From: Numenius arquata
Taxonomy: Eukaryota; Chordata; Aves; Charadriiformes; Scolopacidae
Assembly: GCF_964106895.1 (NCBI RefSeq)
Contig: NC_133615.1
Span: 28,475,628 to 28,539,627, forward strand
Reading direction: 5' to 3'
Length of the DNA stretch: 64,000 bases
Every line of letters starts with the position of its first letter. Position 1 is the stretch's first letter. Of this stretch, positions 42,474 through 54,149 are shown in pieces. The notes under the pieces are model-generated. The model was not told the DNA's origin, ran no database searches, and saw nothing but the letters and a program-made list of their open reading frames with translations. A program made the translations under genes and the position numbers.

Positions 42474-45400
42474 CTGTCAAAACACGAGGCAAGACAGGGG
42501 GCTTAATGAGCTGAAGGGGACCAAGGCACATACATGCAACGACCACTGAGAATGAACATGGGGAAGGGGGTGAGGGCAGTGGAAGGGAGGGAGTAAGCAG
42601 GTAGGAGATTGGGCAGATAGAAGGGAGAGTGAGGAGAGGATGGTTGCCAATGGGGGACGAAGGGTAGGAGGGGTTGTTACAGATCAGTGTCCCAGGATGC
42701 AGTGCCTGGTCTGAGTGCCAGTTTGGACACAAGATTATGTGAAGCGCAGGGATCCAAATGCTGGTGCCACAGCACCAGCACACACAAGATTTGGGTCCTT
42801 TGAGCTGGATCTCAGCAGACGTGATGCACGGTCTCAAGGCACCCTGTCTTGCTCTTTTTCCCTTCATCATGACTTGGGTAAATCTCTAGACCCTCCTTCA
42901 CTCACCAGCATAACCTTTCCTTTGCCTTCCAATATTCATGATGAAGGGAACCTGATATACTTATTGCTACTTTCTTATTATGGCAATATAAATAAAATGT
43001 GAATTTAATAAGTTCTCCATTATGGTATTCATTGGCATGAATAGTTTGATTGTTGGCCATATAAGCCATATGAGGAGCTTTATTAACTGGCAATTAATGC
43101 AGACTTTCTGTTGATTCTGCAGTTGAGAAAGATGAACACTAGTGCTTTCCTAACATGGCTTCCATACGTAGTTTCATACCTTGCCAGCAAATCATCCAAT
43201 CAGCCATGGAGATCATCCAGCAGTAAAAACACCTATAGTGACTGAATATTGTATTTACAGGCCACCGAAAATGACATTATTTGTCTCAATGGAAGACTTG
43301 TCCTCTGGGGATTAGAAGAGCCAAGATAGGTTAGAACTACACAGGATGCAATGCATCTCATGCATTCAGCTTTGGGAAGGGTTTTTGGTGTGGTTTTTTT
43401 TTTTTTCTTTCTTTCTTTTTTTTTTTTTTTTAATGTTAGCTCCAGGTAAAGGCCTCATTTGTCCAGACTGTATATGACTTTAGCTGGAGTGACCATGGGT
43501 CTGAGATATTAGTGAGGTGGGGGACCATCACATTGTGTAAGAATTGCCTCTGATGCCATAAATGTCCCTGTGTGCCAGCAACATTTCTGAGCACAAACCC
43601 TGGGTAAGACTAGCCTGGGCCAGCCTGTGCTCCAGACAAAGCCATCTGTCTTCCCACCCCTGCAAAGCTCTGGCAGCACAAATCAACCTTAGGAACCCAG
43701 TGTCTCTCAACAGACAGGCTGAAATGAAGAGACAGTTTGAGAGCCCTTCAAAAAGCTTATGCTAAACATTTGCTGCCAGGTATACACTTGCTCCTGGCAA
43801 CAGCGCCAGGCATAGCTCACAGCCTTGGACTGCACTGTGAATGCATTCAGCAGCACCTCTTCCCTGGTCTAGTTCCTCCTTGAAAACAAGCCTCACAGAT
43901 GACACAGGGTGGCTTGTATTTGAAAAAGACAGGCATATACATGCACGTATATGCAAGCACACCTTCTCACTCTTGCATTAAAACTGTACTACCTGCCTTT
44001 GGCTAATAGCATAAGTTTATGAGAGGTGATAAAACCTATGGTCTTAGCCTCAAAGTGAGACAACAGGTTAAATGAGTATGGCAGATGTGTTTTTAAGAGA
44101 GAGGCCCATGAAATAAACAGGCATCCCTCTTTGGCCTCTCCTCTTGAAGACAAGGCTCCAAGTAACTGGCTGTCCATGCAGTTTTCCTGCCAACAACGTG
44201 GACAAGGAGGTACCAACACTGCAGCTCTGAAGATGTGAGAAAAAGTGTTGCTCAAGCCTCACAGCAGTCATCAATCTCTAGACAGAAAACTGGAGAGTTA
44301 TGTATGGTGAGTAATGAGCTAGGGTATTATTCAATGGCAATGGATCTGCTTTTGCAATCACTTATTAGCCAGTAAGTACCTGGTAATGTTCCCAGTTTAC
44401 ATTTGACTAGTTGAATAATCTATCAGTCAACAAGGTCCTATGATTTGATCTCAGCAAAGAAACAAACTAAACACCTCCTGATTTCACCCGAGCTGATTCA
44501 GTCTTTAAATACTGCTGGAAGCGCCCTTGGAAATGTTTCACTTGAGCTTCAACTTGAAATTTGCTGCCTAGCTACCTCACATCTTTGAATATAGGGTGTA
44601 GTGAAATCTAGTTCTTTTAAAAATCACCTCTGGACTGCTAATACTCCTGTCCAAGACCCATTAGCTACATCTATAACAGTAAAATAAAACTGTGCCAGGG
44701 AAGTTCAAAGAAACTGGAACCCAATCATCTGTACCACTGGATTTTTAGAAAAGTCCTTGACATAATTTTGTCTTGTGCCTAACTCCAAACAATTCCTGGA
44801 CAAAGTCTGAGTATTAGCACAGAACAGAACTGCTTTCAGTAATTAGCTTGGATGTGGTCATGATATTCTAGAAAGTAAGAAAATTTAATAGTTTGGGTGT
44901 GGGCCATTCTGTGCCAGCTGGCCCCAGTGCTATGGGAGAGTGCCAGGTATGTTTACTAATATATATACAGGTACCAAATATCAAAGGTGAATTGGATGCA
45001 GCTGGATAATTGCTTATATCATGTCTTTAGAGAACCTAGCTTGTCTGTAAACTTTGACTTCTACTCTTATAACTGGTCCTGTTGCAATATACCTCCTACT
45101 GACTAAATGTGCACATCTAGAGTGTGTCTACATGTGCATTCATTTGTGAGAAAATCACCTTGGGATCCTAAAATAATCAGTGGAGGTCTAGCCAATATAG
45201 TCAATGGAGTGTAGGACACAATTTCTCTCTTTTTCCAGGACACTCCTAGCTGTTCTCAAATGAATCAAGTTCCACTGGCTGCGTAGCAGGGACCAGTGCT
45301 GACTGAAACAAAGGCAGACCCCTCACTTAAATCAAGGTACCTCTATTGTGGGATTTACCTGGTTCCGCAGTTGGGACTGACATCTCAAGGTAAGATGCTG

Positions 45401-45676
45401 TTAACTGGCTAGTGCCTGGGTGAGTCACTCCCCAAAGTGATGTTAATTGCTGAATCAAACTACTAATGCATGCAAACCCCACCAGACCTGGTGATAAGCC
45501 CTGGTGCTGGGATGCTGATACAGTTGTACCTCTGCAAGAACCTTGCCTTTAGATAAGCTCACAAAGCTACACTAGTTTTTATCATCACTTTGCTTTTGAG
45601 ATGGAATTCTAAGGCCATTTCCTCATTCTGTGAAAAGCTGTAAATAATTCCACATTTTAACAAATGGGACTAATAA
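42474..45676. other. Presumed last intron of the CELF gene, no repeat recognised
   Basis: Lies upstream of the terminal exon in gene orientation. A T-rich/CTTT simple repeat is at 43392-43432. No exon-like frame seen. Confidence 0.5.
43392..43432 (-). repeat. T-rich / (CTTT)n simple repeat
   Basis: Runs of T interrupted by CTTT units. In gene orientation it is an A-rich stretch within the presumed intron. Confidence 0.85.
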
Positions 45677-45771
45677 ATCATAGAATCATAGAATCATAGA
45701 AACATCCAGGTTGGAAAAGACCCTTGGGATCATCGAGTCCAACCATCTACCCTACACTACAAAGTTCTCCC

Positions 45772-48700
45772 CTATACCATATCCCCCAACACCACATCTA
45801 AACGTCTCTTAAACACATCCAGGGATGGTGACTCAACCACCTCCCTGGGCAGCCTATTCCAATGCCCGACCACTCTTTCTGTGAAAAATTCTTTCCTAAT
45901 GTTCAGTCTAAACCTACCCTGCTGGAGCTTGAAGCCATTCCCTCTCGTTCTGTCATTAATTACCTGTGCGAAGAGACCAGCACCAACCTCTCTACAGTGT
46001 CCTTTCAAGTAGTTGTAGAGAGTGATGAGGTCTCCCCTCAGCCTCCTCTTCCTCATACTAAACAGTCCCAGCTCCTTCAACCGCTCTTCATATGATTTGT
46101 TTTCCAGGCCCTTCACCAGCTTCGTTGCCCTCCTCTGCACTCGCTCCAGCACCTCGATATCTCTCTTGTATTGAGGTGCCCAAAACTGGACACAATACTC
46201 GAGGTGTGGCCTCACCAGTGCTGAGTACAGGGGCACAATCACCTCCCTACTTCTGCTGGTCACGCTATTTCTAATACAAGCCAGGATGCCATTGGCTTTC
46301 TTGGCCACCTGGGCACACTGCCGGCTCATATTCAGCCGCTTGTCAATTAGAACCCCCAGGTCTCTTTCTTCCAGGCAGCTTTCCAGCCACACTTCCCCAA
46401 GCCTGTAGCAATGCACGGGGTTGTTGTGGCCCAAGTGCAGAACCTGGCACTTGCCCTTGTTGAAACTCATGCCATTGATTTTGGCCCAATGATCCAATCT
46501 ATCTAGGTCTCTCTGTAGAGCTTCCCTATCCTCCTGGGAATCAACACTCCTGCTTAACTTGGTGTCATCTGCAAACTTGCTGATGATACACCCTATGTCT
46601 TTGTCAAGATCATCAATAAAGACATTAAACAGAAATGGTCCTAACACTGAGCCCTGAGGCACACCACTTGTGACCGGCCGCCAGCTGGATTTAAATCCAT
46701 TGAGCACCACTCTTTGGGACCTTCCAGTCAGCCATTGCTTGACCCAGCGGATCGTATGCTCATCCAGGCCATGTGAAGCCAGTTTTTCCACAAGAATTGT
46801 ATGGGGGACAGTATCAAATGCTTTTCGAAAGTCCAGGTATACAATATCAACAGCCTTTCCCTCGTCCAATAATCTGGTTATCTTGTCATAGAAGGAGATC
46901 AGGTTCGTCTGGCAGGACCTGCCTTCTATAAACCCATGCTGACTAGGCCTGATCCCCTGGTTGCCCATTATGTGGGTTTTGATGGCACTCAAGATGACCT
47001 GCTCCATGACCTTCCCTGGTATCGAGGTTAGACTGACAGGTCTATAGTTTCCTGGATCCTCCTTTTTGCCTTTCTTGTAGATGGGTGTTACATTTGCCAC
47101 CCTCCAGTCCATTGGGACCTCCCCAGTTAGCCATGACTTCCTGTAAATGATGGAAAGCGGTTTGGCGAGCACGTCTGCCAACTCTTTCAGCACTCTTGGG
47201 TGTAGCCCATCTGGTCCCATAGACTTGTGTGCATCCAAGCGGCGTAGCAGGTCACTGATCTCTTCCTCTTTAATTGTGATGCCCTCGTTCTGCTTCCCCT
47301 CCCTGTCCCCTAGCTCATGAGGCTGGGTGTCCAGGGAACAGCTAGTTCCACTGCTAAAGACTGAGGCAAAGTAGGCATTGAGCACCTCAGCCTTTTCCTC
47401 GTCCTTGGTGACTATGTTTCCCTCTGCATCCAATAAAGGAGGGAGATTTTCCCTAACCGTCCTTTTGTTGTTAATGAATTTATAGAAACATTTTTTATTA
47501 TCCTTAACAGCTGTAGCTAGGTTGAGCTCTAGCTGCGCTTTGGCTCTCCTAATTTTCTCCCTGCATAGCTTCACTACCTCTTTATAGTTTTCGTGAGAGG
47601 CCTGCCCCCTCTTCCAAAGGTCGTAGACTCTCTTTTTGCTTTTGAGATCCAGCAAGAGATCTCTATTTAGCCAGGCTGGCCTTCTACCCCGCCTACTTGT
47701 TTTTCGGCACACGGGGACAGCCTGTTCCTGTGCCTTTAAGACTTCTTTCTTGAAGTATGTCCATCCTTCCTGGACTCCCGTATCCTTAAGGGCATCCTCC
47801 CAAGGGATTTTGTCTAGCAGTCTTCTGAACAGGTCAAAGTTTGCCCTCCGGAAGTCTAAGGTGGCAGTTTTGGTAACCCTTCTCCTTGTTTCTCCAAGGA
47901 TAGAGAACTCAATCATCTCATGATCACTGTGCCCTAGACGGCCTCCAACCTTTACTTCCCCCACAAGTTCTTCCCTGTTCACAAGGAGCAGGTCTAGGAG
48001 GGCACTTTCCCTGGTCGGCTCACTTACCAGCTGCATGAGGAAGTTATCCTCCACACATTCCAGGAACCTCCTGGACTGTTCCCTGTCTGCCGTGTTGTAT
48101 TCCCAGCAGATAGTGGCTGGAGAGCTGCCTGGCAGAAAAGGACCTGGGGGTGTTGGTCGACTGTCGGCTGAACATGAGCCAGCAGTGTGCCCAGGTGGCC
48201 AAAAAGGCCAACAGCATCCTGGCCTGTATCAAGAACAGTGTGGTGAGTAGGACCCGAGAGGTGATCGTCCCCCTGTACTCGGCACTGGTGAGACCCCACC
48301 TCGAGTACTGTGTCCAGTTTTGGGCCCCCTACCACAGGAAAGACATTGAGGTGCTGGAGCAGGTCCAGAGAAGGGCAACGAAGCTGGTGAGGGGTCTGGA
48401 GCACAAGTCTTATGAGGAGAGGCTGAGGGAGCTGGGGTTGTTCAGTCTGGGGAAGAGGAGACTGAGGGGAGACCTTATCGCTCTCTACAACTACCTGAAA
48501 GGAGGCTGTAGAGAGGCAGGGGTCGGTCTCTTCTCCCAAGTTACAGATGATAGGACAAGAGGTAATGGCCTCAAGGTATGCCAGGGGAAGTTCAGGTTAG
48601 ATATTAGGAAATATTTCTTTACTGAAAGGGTTATCAGGCATTGGAATGGGCTGCCCAGGGAGATGGTTGAGGCACCATCCCTGGAGGTATTCAAGAGAGG

Positions 48701-49515
48701 AGTTGACATGGTGCTCGGGGATATGGATTAGTGTTGGGTGGTGTGGTGGTGTGTGTGTGTTGTGTGTGGTGTGTTGTGTGTGTGTGGTGGGTTTTTTGTG
48801 TTTTTTTTTTTTTTCATTGGTTGGACTAGATGATCTTAAAGGGTCCCTTCCAACCTAGGCGATTCTGTGATTCTGTGATATCAGGGAGGTTAAAGTCCCC
48901 CACAAGAACAGTGGCAAATGACTGAGATATTTCTCCCAGTTGCTTATAGAAGGCTTCATCCACCTCACTGCTTTGGTTGGGAGGTCTATAGCAGACTCCC
49001 ACAGCGATATCACCTTTATTTGCCCTTATCCTAATCCAAACACTCTCGACCCTGTTATCACTATACTTAATTTCTGAGCTCTCATAGCATTCACTAACAT
49101 ACACAGCCACTCCGCCACCTCTCCTTTCCTGTCTATCCCTCCTGAAGAGCTTGTAGCCTTCGATTGTGGCACTCCAGTCATGTGAGGCATCCCACCACGT
49201 TTCTGTGATAGCCACTATGTCATAGTTTTCCTGGTGCATCATGGCTTCAAGCTCCCCCTGTTTGTTGTTCATACTGCGTGCATTGGTATAGATGCACTTC
49301 AGACGAGCTAATGGTTTCAACATCTTTTTGTGAGTGTGGGCCCCATTTCCTACCAGGCCCCTCTCAGGTGTTTCCATAATTTCTAGGTGTCTATCACTTC
49401 TCTGAAATGAATTGGTAGAGTAAGAGTCCTTGCTAGTCCACCATCCCTCAAGCCCTGGCGTGTTTCCCTTGAGTTTAGTCCTAACAGGCCCAGTTATCCC
49501 CCCCTCCCCCCTCAT
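45772..49515 (-). pseudogene. CR1 ORF2, intact except for a nested insertion
   Basis: The start ATG is at 49513-49515, two bases after the ORF1 stop. The endonuclease half shows YTNARSMNNKQGEL, ITETWWDAS, GVCYRPPNQ and VGDFNLPDI. It breaks at 48880 and resumes at 48112. The rest has SDHEMIEF, YRPVSLTS, YLDFRKAFDTV, GVPQGSVLGPFLF and FADDTKL, ending at 45772. The insertion is 768 bp, a multiple of three, and both sides are in the same register with no other stop, so before the insertion this was an open frame of 992 codons including the stop. The nested element now truncates the protein within the endonuclease. Confidence 0.92.
48113..48880 (+). mobile_element. Young 5'-truncated CR1 nested in an opposite-strand CR1
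   Basis: Starts in ORF2 at the WLESCLAEKDLG region and reads open to the ORF2 stop at 48729-48731. The frame 48150-48731 covers NMSQQCAQVAKKANSILACI, PHLEYCVQFWAPYHRKDIEV and FRLDIRKYFF. An 84-base G/T-only tract and two ATTCTGTG repeats follow. GATA at 48109-48112 and 48877-48880 may be a 4-bp duplication or microhomology. It differs from the 30-kb copy at only a handful of residues over about 190, so it belongs to the same young subfamily. Confidence 0.95.
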
Positions 49516-49517
49516 AT

Positions 49518-50595
49518 CTAGTTTAAAGCCCTGTTAACGAGTCCTGCTAATTCCTGTCCCAAAATTCTTTTCCCCCTCTGGGACAGGCGCATCCCACCTG
49601 CCACCAGCATGCCAGGTGTCTCATATGGCAACCTATGATTAAAAAACCCAAAGCCCTGCTGATAACACCAGTCCCGAAGCCACGAATTGACCTGCCTGTC
49701 TCTTCCTATTAATTTCCTCATTCATGGTTGCCACTGATGGGATAGAGGAGAACACAACTTGCATTCCCGATCCCTTAAGCACCCTTCCCAAGGCTTTAAA
49801 ATCTCTTTTAATTGATTTTGGGCTCCTTCTTCCCACATCATCACTGCCCACCTGAAATACTAACAGGGGGTAATAATCAGAAGGGTTGACTAGAGTAGGA
49901 ACTTTGTCCAACACATCCCTGACCCATGCCCCAGGAAGGCAGCAGACTTCCCCGTGAAGCGGGTCAGGACGGCATATTGGTCCCTCTGCCCCCTTCAATA
50001 GAGAGTCACCCACAACGATGACCCTTCTGCTTTTCCTTTTGGAACTAGTTGTGATGCCAGGTCTACGGTGACTTGGTCTTTCTGGCACTTCCTGCCTAAA
50101 TGTACCACCCTCCTCTCCAACAGCCAGTTCCTCCTGCGAGATTCCATACCGGTTCTGCAGGGGTAACTGGGGAGGTGGAAGGGGGAGGGAGGGGATTTGC
50201 CTGCTTCCCTGAGCAGGGACCTGTTTCCATTCCCCCTCTTCTCTGAGATCCCCTTCTACTGCCAGGTGAGGAGTGGGGAGAGGGTCCTCTGGTGTGTGTG
50301 AGGCCTCAACATGTTCCCTTACTCTCAGGGAGCGGGCCCACCAGTCGATCTCCCTCTCGCACTCCCTGATAGTCCTCAACCTTTCCACTTCCTCCTTCAG
50401 CTCAACCACCAGGCTGAGGAGATCATTCACCTGTTCACATCTGACACAGGTGTTGTCCCCACTCCCCTCCATGGCAAGGGCCAGGCCCCGGCACTCCCTG
50501 CAGCCAGAGGCCTGGACACCCACATGTTTGTGTGGGGCCTCTGTCTGGGTGCCCACAGCTTTCTTAACAATAGCCTTTGACCTAGTTCTAACCAT
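49518..50595 (-). pseudogene. CR1 ORF1 with a single frameshift
   Basis: Starts at ATG 50593-50595 (MVRTRSKAIVKK). Cysteine pairs (CREC, CVRC), a coiled-coil segment (VNDLLSLVVELKEEVERLR), a proline-rich linker and the esterase-like domain (VIVVGDSLLKGAEGPICRPD, LLVFQVGSDDVG) follow. Compared with the 18-kb copy, one extra base near 49690-49700 shifts the frame after NEEINRKRQ. The remaining 60 or so codons continue in another phase to the stop at 49518-49520. The C-terminal esterase block reads AGGMRLSQ, with arginine in place of the histidine seen at 18 kb. Confidence 0.9.
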
Positions 50596-51045
50596 AGCTG
50601 GATGTATGCAAGCAAGAGACAGTGGAAGGGTCAGTTGGAATGAACGCACTAGTCGTCTGACTACTATAAGGAATTGAACTCACCTTGTACAATGGCAGAG
50701 GCTCAGGACCCAGCCATACAAGTTACCGCCACGTGAGGCGCCAACCAGGACACACACCCAAGCACTGGTTTCTGCTCGGTGGGCAGAGGCTAGCCTCTGC
50801 CCTCCCTGGGGGTCCTTATAAGCTGGCAGTGTGATGAACGGCGGGAGGCGCTGGCTCCGCCCAGTCTTAGTCAGCAGCCCGCCCACCGGCTGTCAGCCCC
50901 CAGCACGAGGAGGAGGCTTTGCCCGGCGTCAAAAAAGCCCCAAAAAGAGCTTTCCGTCGGCCTTTTTAGCTACAGATCCCCTCTCCCAGCGCAGTCTTAC
51001 CTGCCCTGGAGCCGGTCTCCGTCGCAGTGAGACGGAGAGATAAGA
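50596..51045 (-). promoter_or_regulatory. CR1 5' UTR of the interrupted copy
   Basis: G+C-rich with several CpG, unlike the flanking sequence. It contains a strong splice-donor match in sense direction (AAG|GTGAGT, plus-strand ACTCACCTT at 50678-50686). No sequence shared with the 5' UTR at 34.5-34.9 kb was obvious, consistent with different subfamilies. The outer edge near 51045 is where G+C content drops and is approximate. Confidence 0.6.
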
Positions 51046-54000
51046 GAGATCAGAAGTGCATTTGCTCACTATATTTCATTTAGACCAGTTAATGAAGCTG
51101 GGAATTGTACTCTCTTGCTATTGGTATTAGGTGCCTACAGATTTGGACCAGATTTGGATTGTTTATTTTTTTCTCCTTAGTTGTCCTGATATCCACTGCT
51201 GTAATATAAAAATCTCCACTGGCTAGCAGCTGGAGAGGGAGGGCTGGGGAGAGAGAAGGAGGAGGGCAAATGCCAATAATTGTGCATTTTCCTTGTGAGC
51301 ACATCTTTGGGACAGAGCAGCTAATTCCTCTAGCTTCATTTGACTGTTTTAGTTTCAGGGGGCTTGGTATGCTCAGAAGTTGTTGGTGCATTCAGCTCTC
51401 CCACTTCCTGTTATTTATGTGTAGTTGTATTTCATATTGTTGAGGGTATTTGGACGGACTCCAAAAAGAAGAAAAGCTATGGCTTATCCTGAGAGTTGAG
51501 ATGTCATAGGGATAAGGGATAGGCAGATAGACAAGCAGACAAGCTGTGTTAACAATATCATATCCCTTTCTCTTTTCAGGTCACATGCCTACTGGTAGAT
51601 TACAAGACTTTTTTGCTGTTGTGGTTACGTGTACTATTGGCAGTTAACCATCTTTGTTTCTCCATGTCAATGTCAGCAGTGTTCATGGTGCTATGCCAAG
51701 TTTAAACATGTATGACTATGAACAGAATGTATGTACTGGGAAAATAGCTTAAATACTTGCTTTCTGAATGGATTTAATGTTTGAGCCCATGACTATAGGG
51801 CTCAAAGCATGATGACAGTACTATGGTTGCTCAAGAAGCTATATGTTTTGAACACCACCCCTGCATTATCATCTACATTCTTGAAGGACAAAAGAGAAAG
51901 GGAGAGGTTAAAAAGCTTGAAGCTGTTTCTGTGCATCAGTTAATTAATAATCAGAGAAATATATGTTCTGGTCTGAAGATGGCTGGTAGGAGGACAGGAT
52001 TTTGTGATGAATCTATTTTATGGGGGGATGTTGGTTTTTTTCTTCTTTCTCCCCCCCCCTCCGGGATTATGTAAAAAGGCTGTTCTGATAAAAGATTTGT
52101 CAAGGCAACAAACAATGAAGAAATCTGCTAGGACTGCAGCTCAGGGCATCTAATCTTCCTGATTCTGCACAGCATCTTCCAGGGCGGTACTGATGTTGGA
52201 GTCCATGTCTTCTCCCGACCTGCTTTTTTCCTGTGTGACTGTGTACATCTGTGCGGGCAGAAACTGGGGTAGCATCTTGGAGGGTACTTTGGTTTCTCCC
52301 CATTTCTTCCACAGAAAGACTTGGTAGTGGGGCATACTGAGGGAGCTTCATGCTCTTCTCATGATGCCAGCATGATCTCCAATGGCTTTATGTAACTGAT
52401 ATTACTCAAGGTCTGTTTTTCTGTTTTAATCAGCTGAGACAATAAAGAAGGGAATTAGCAATCTATCTCAGAGTGAATTTGAAGACTGTTTTGCAACTGT
52501 AAACTTTTCATTCACAGTGAGTAGCGTCTCTGCATCACCATGAATTAGTTTGTGCACTAAGTGCAGTCCTGAATGAGCACATCGTTAGATTCCCATGGAT
52601 CCCTAAGTGGGATTTCTGAGTTTTCTGTTTTTCTTTGCATGTTGCAAAGAGAATTAGCAGTTAATGTGCATAATAGCCTTTTGATGATCTGCTACCAGGT
52701 TGGAATAACATGTTGCCTCTCTTCAGCATCCTCTTGATGGAACCCAATGCTTGGTAATACACTGAGCATCCCCCAAATCAGAAGTCAAGACCATAGTGAA
52801 TGACAGGTCCAGATGCAAGCTTTTGATCCGGACTCCTGAACTGGGGGCAGATGGTCCTACAGCAGGTCCACTCATGTAACTAGGTTGGTCTCAGGTAACG
52901 GAAAGGAAAAGAGAAACCTCAAAGCAACAAATATTTAACTTGTCTTAAAACTAAGAAGAGTTATTTGAGCTATATTCCAGATGCTTGCTGCACAAAACTA
53001 CCATCTCAGAGATGCTTAGCTTTCTTAGTCCAGAGATACATTTTTCTGGTTCTGGCTGTCAATGTATTTGTATCAGTGCCATGAGGGATCTTTCTTGGCA
53101 CTTCTTGTTCCTCCAGTTATGAAAGTCACTAGCTAAGGAAAGGACCTCATTCTTCTGAACTTTTCCCTCTTGTCATTCAACCTATGTTCATCTCACTAGA
53201 GGGAAATGAGAATAAGAGAAGAGCAAGAATCTGCCTCTCAGCATGCGGAAGGCAAATTCCCTTGCGGTGAAAGAGAAGAAATGTTGTGCATGTGAGCTGG
53301 GTACTAGCACAGGAGAAGTCTATGCCCCTTGCTTCCTTTGCGTCCAAAGTGCTGCTACCCAGGACATAAGAGGGGGCCTCGGCCAGACTACTAAAATGGA
53401 GGAAGCTGCAGAAAGCACCGGCAATTGGTTAGACTAGAGGAAGCATTTGAGTTAGTAATTAAGGAATTAGGTATTCATATGACTGGTTATTGATATAACT
53501 GTCCCCTTAGCGCATGGCTTCCTTGCTTTTGTTGCTAACCAGAGAAGGGTGAGATCTAGGAATGTCAGGGAGGCACTTTCTGCTGGGAAGGAAACGATAA
53601 GGAGTTCAAATCACAGGAGTCTTCTCCTCTATGGGAAGGGTGCTGGGGAGGAGCTCCCGTCCTCCTCCCCCGATCAGGACCTGACCGCCTACACTGCACT
53701 TCCCTGCTACTTCAGTCCATTTCATTCCTAAGACTGCTCAGTTTCTCTTTCTCCATGTTTATTAGTCTTATCAGATAATGGAGGTTTTCCTTTAATTGCC
53801 TTGAAAGATCTTTACCTTGCTATGTTCTTTATGCAATGTACTAGCTGCTGTCTTACAATTTTTTAGTGCTGTAAAGAATTTCAGGATACAATCTGTATGT
53901 AAGTAGCTCTATAATGCATGTGTGCATTGGAAGGTATTGTACTGTAAGGTGATTTATTAGTACTGGAATACTCAATAAAGGAGTATGAAGATCAAGGGGA

Positions 54001-54096
54001 TAGCACTTCAGCTTCAGTTTTCTGGTGTCTAAAAGGGTTAGATGACTTTTTGGAATATTTAACCTTTCACTGATATTTAATCATGTCCGAGTAAGA
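51046..54096. other. Non-coding stretch
   Basis: No gene or recognised mobile element. A C-rich run (CCCCCCCCTCC) is near 52051. Probably part of the presumed CELF last intron. Confidence 0.5.
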
Positions 54097-54146
54097 TCCA
54101 TCTATCCATCCCATCCATCCATCCATCCATCCATCCATCCATCCAT
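54097..54146 (+). repeat. (CCAT)n microsatellite
   Basis: About eleven CCAT/CATC units with one imperfect unit at the start. Confidence 0.95.
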
Positions 54147-54149
54147 TTA

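Larger units (their letters stand above)
45677..51045 (-). mobile_element. Full-length CR1 LINE interrupted by a nested CR1
   Basis: Minus strand: 5' UTR (about 51045 to 50596), ORF1 (50595-49518, one frameshift), ORF2 (49515-45772, interrupted), and a 3' UTR ending in three ATTCTATG-type repeats (45677-45700). Subtracting the 768-bp insertion at 48113-48880 gives about 4.6 kb, the size of the 30-kb copy. The 3' UTR lacks the G/T tract and the ORF2 sequence differs clearly from the 30-kb copy, so it is a distinct subfamily. The insertion is younger than this host element. Confidence 0.94.
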
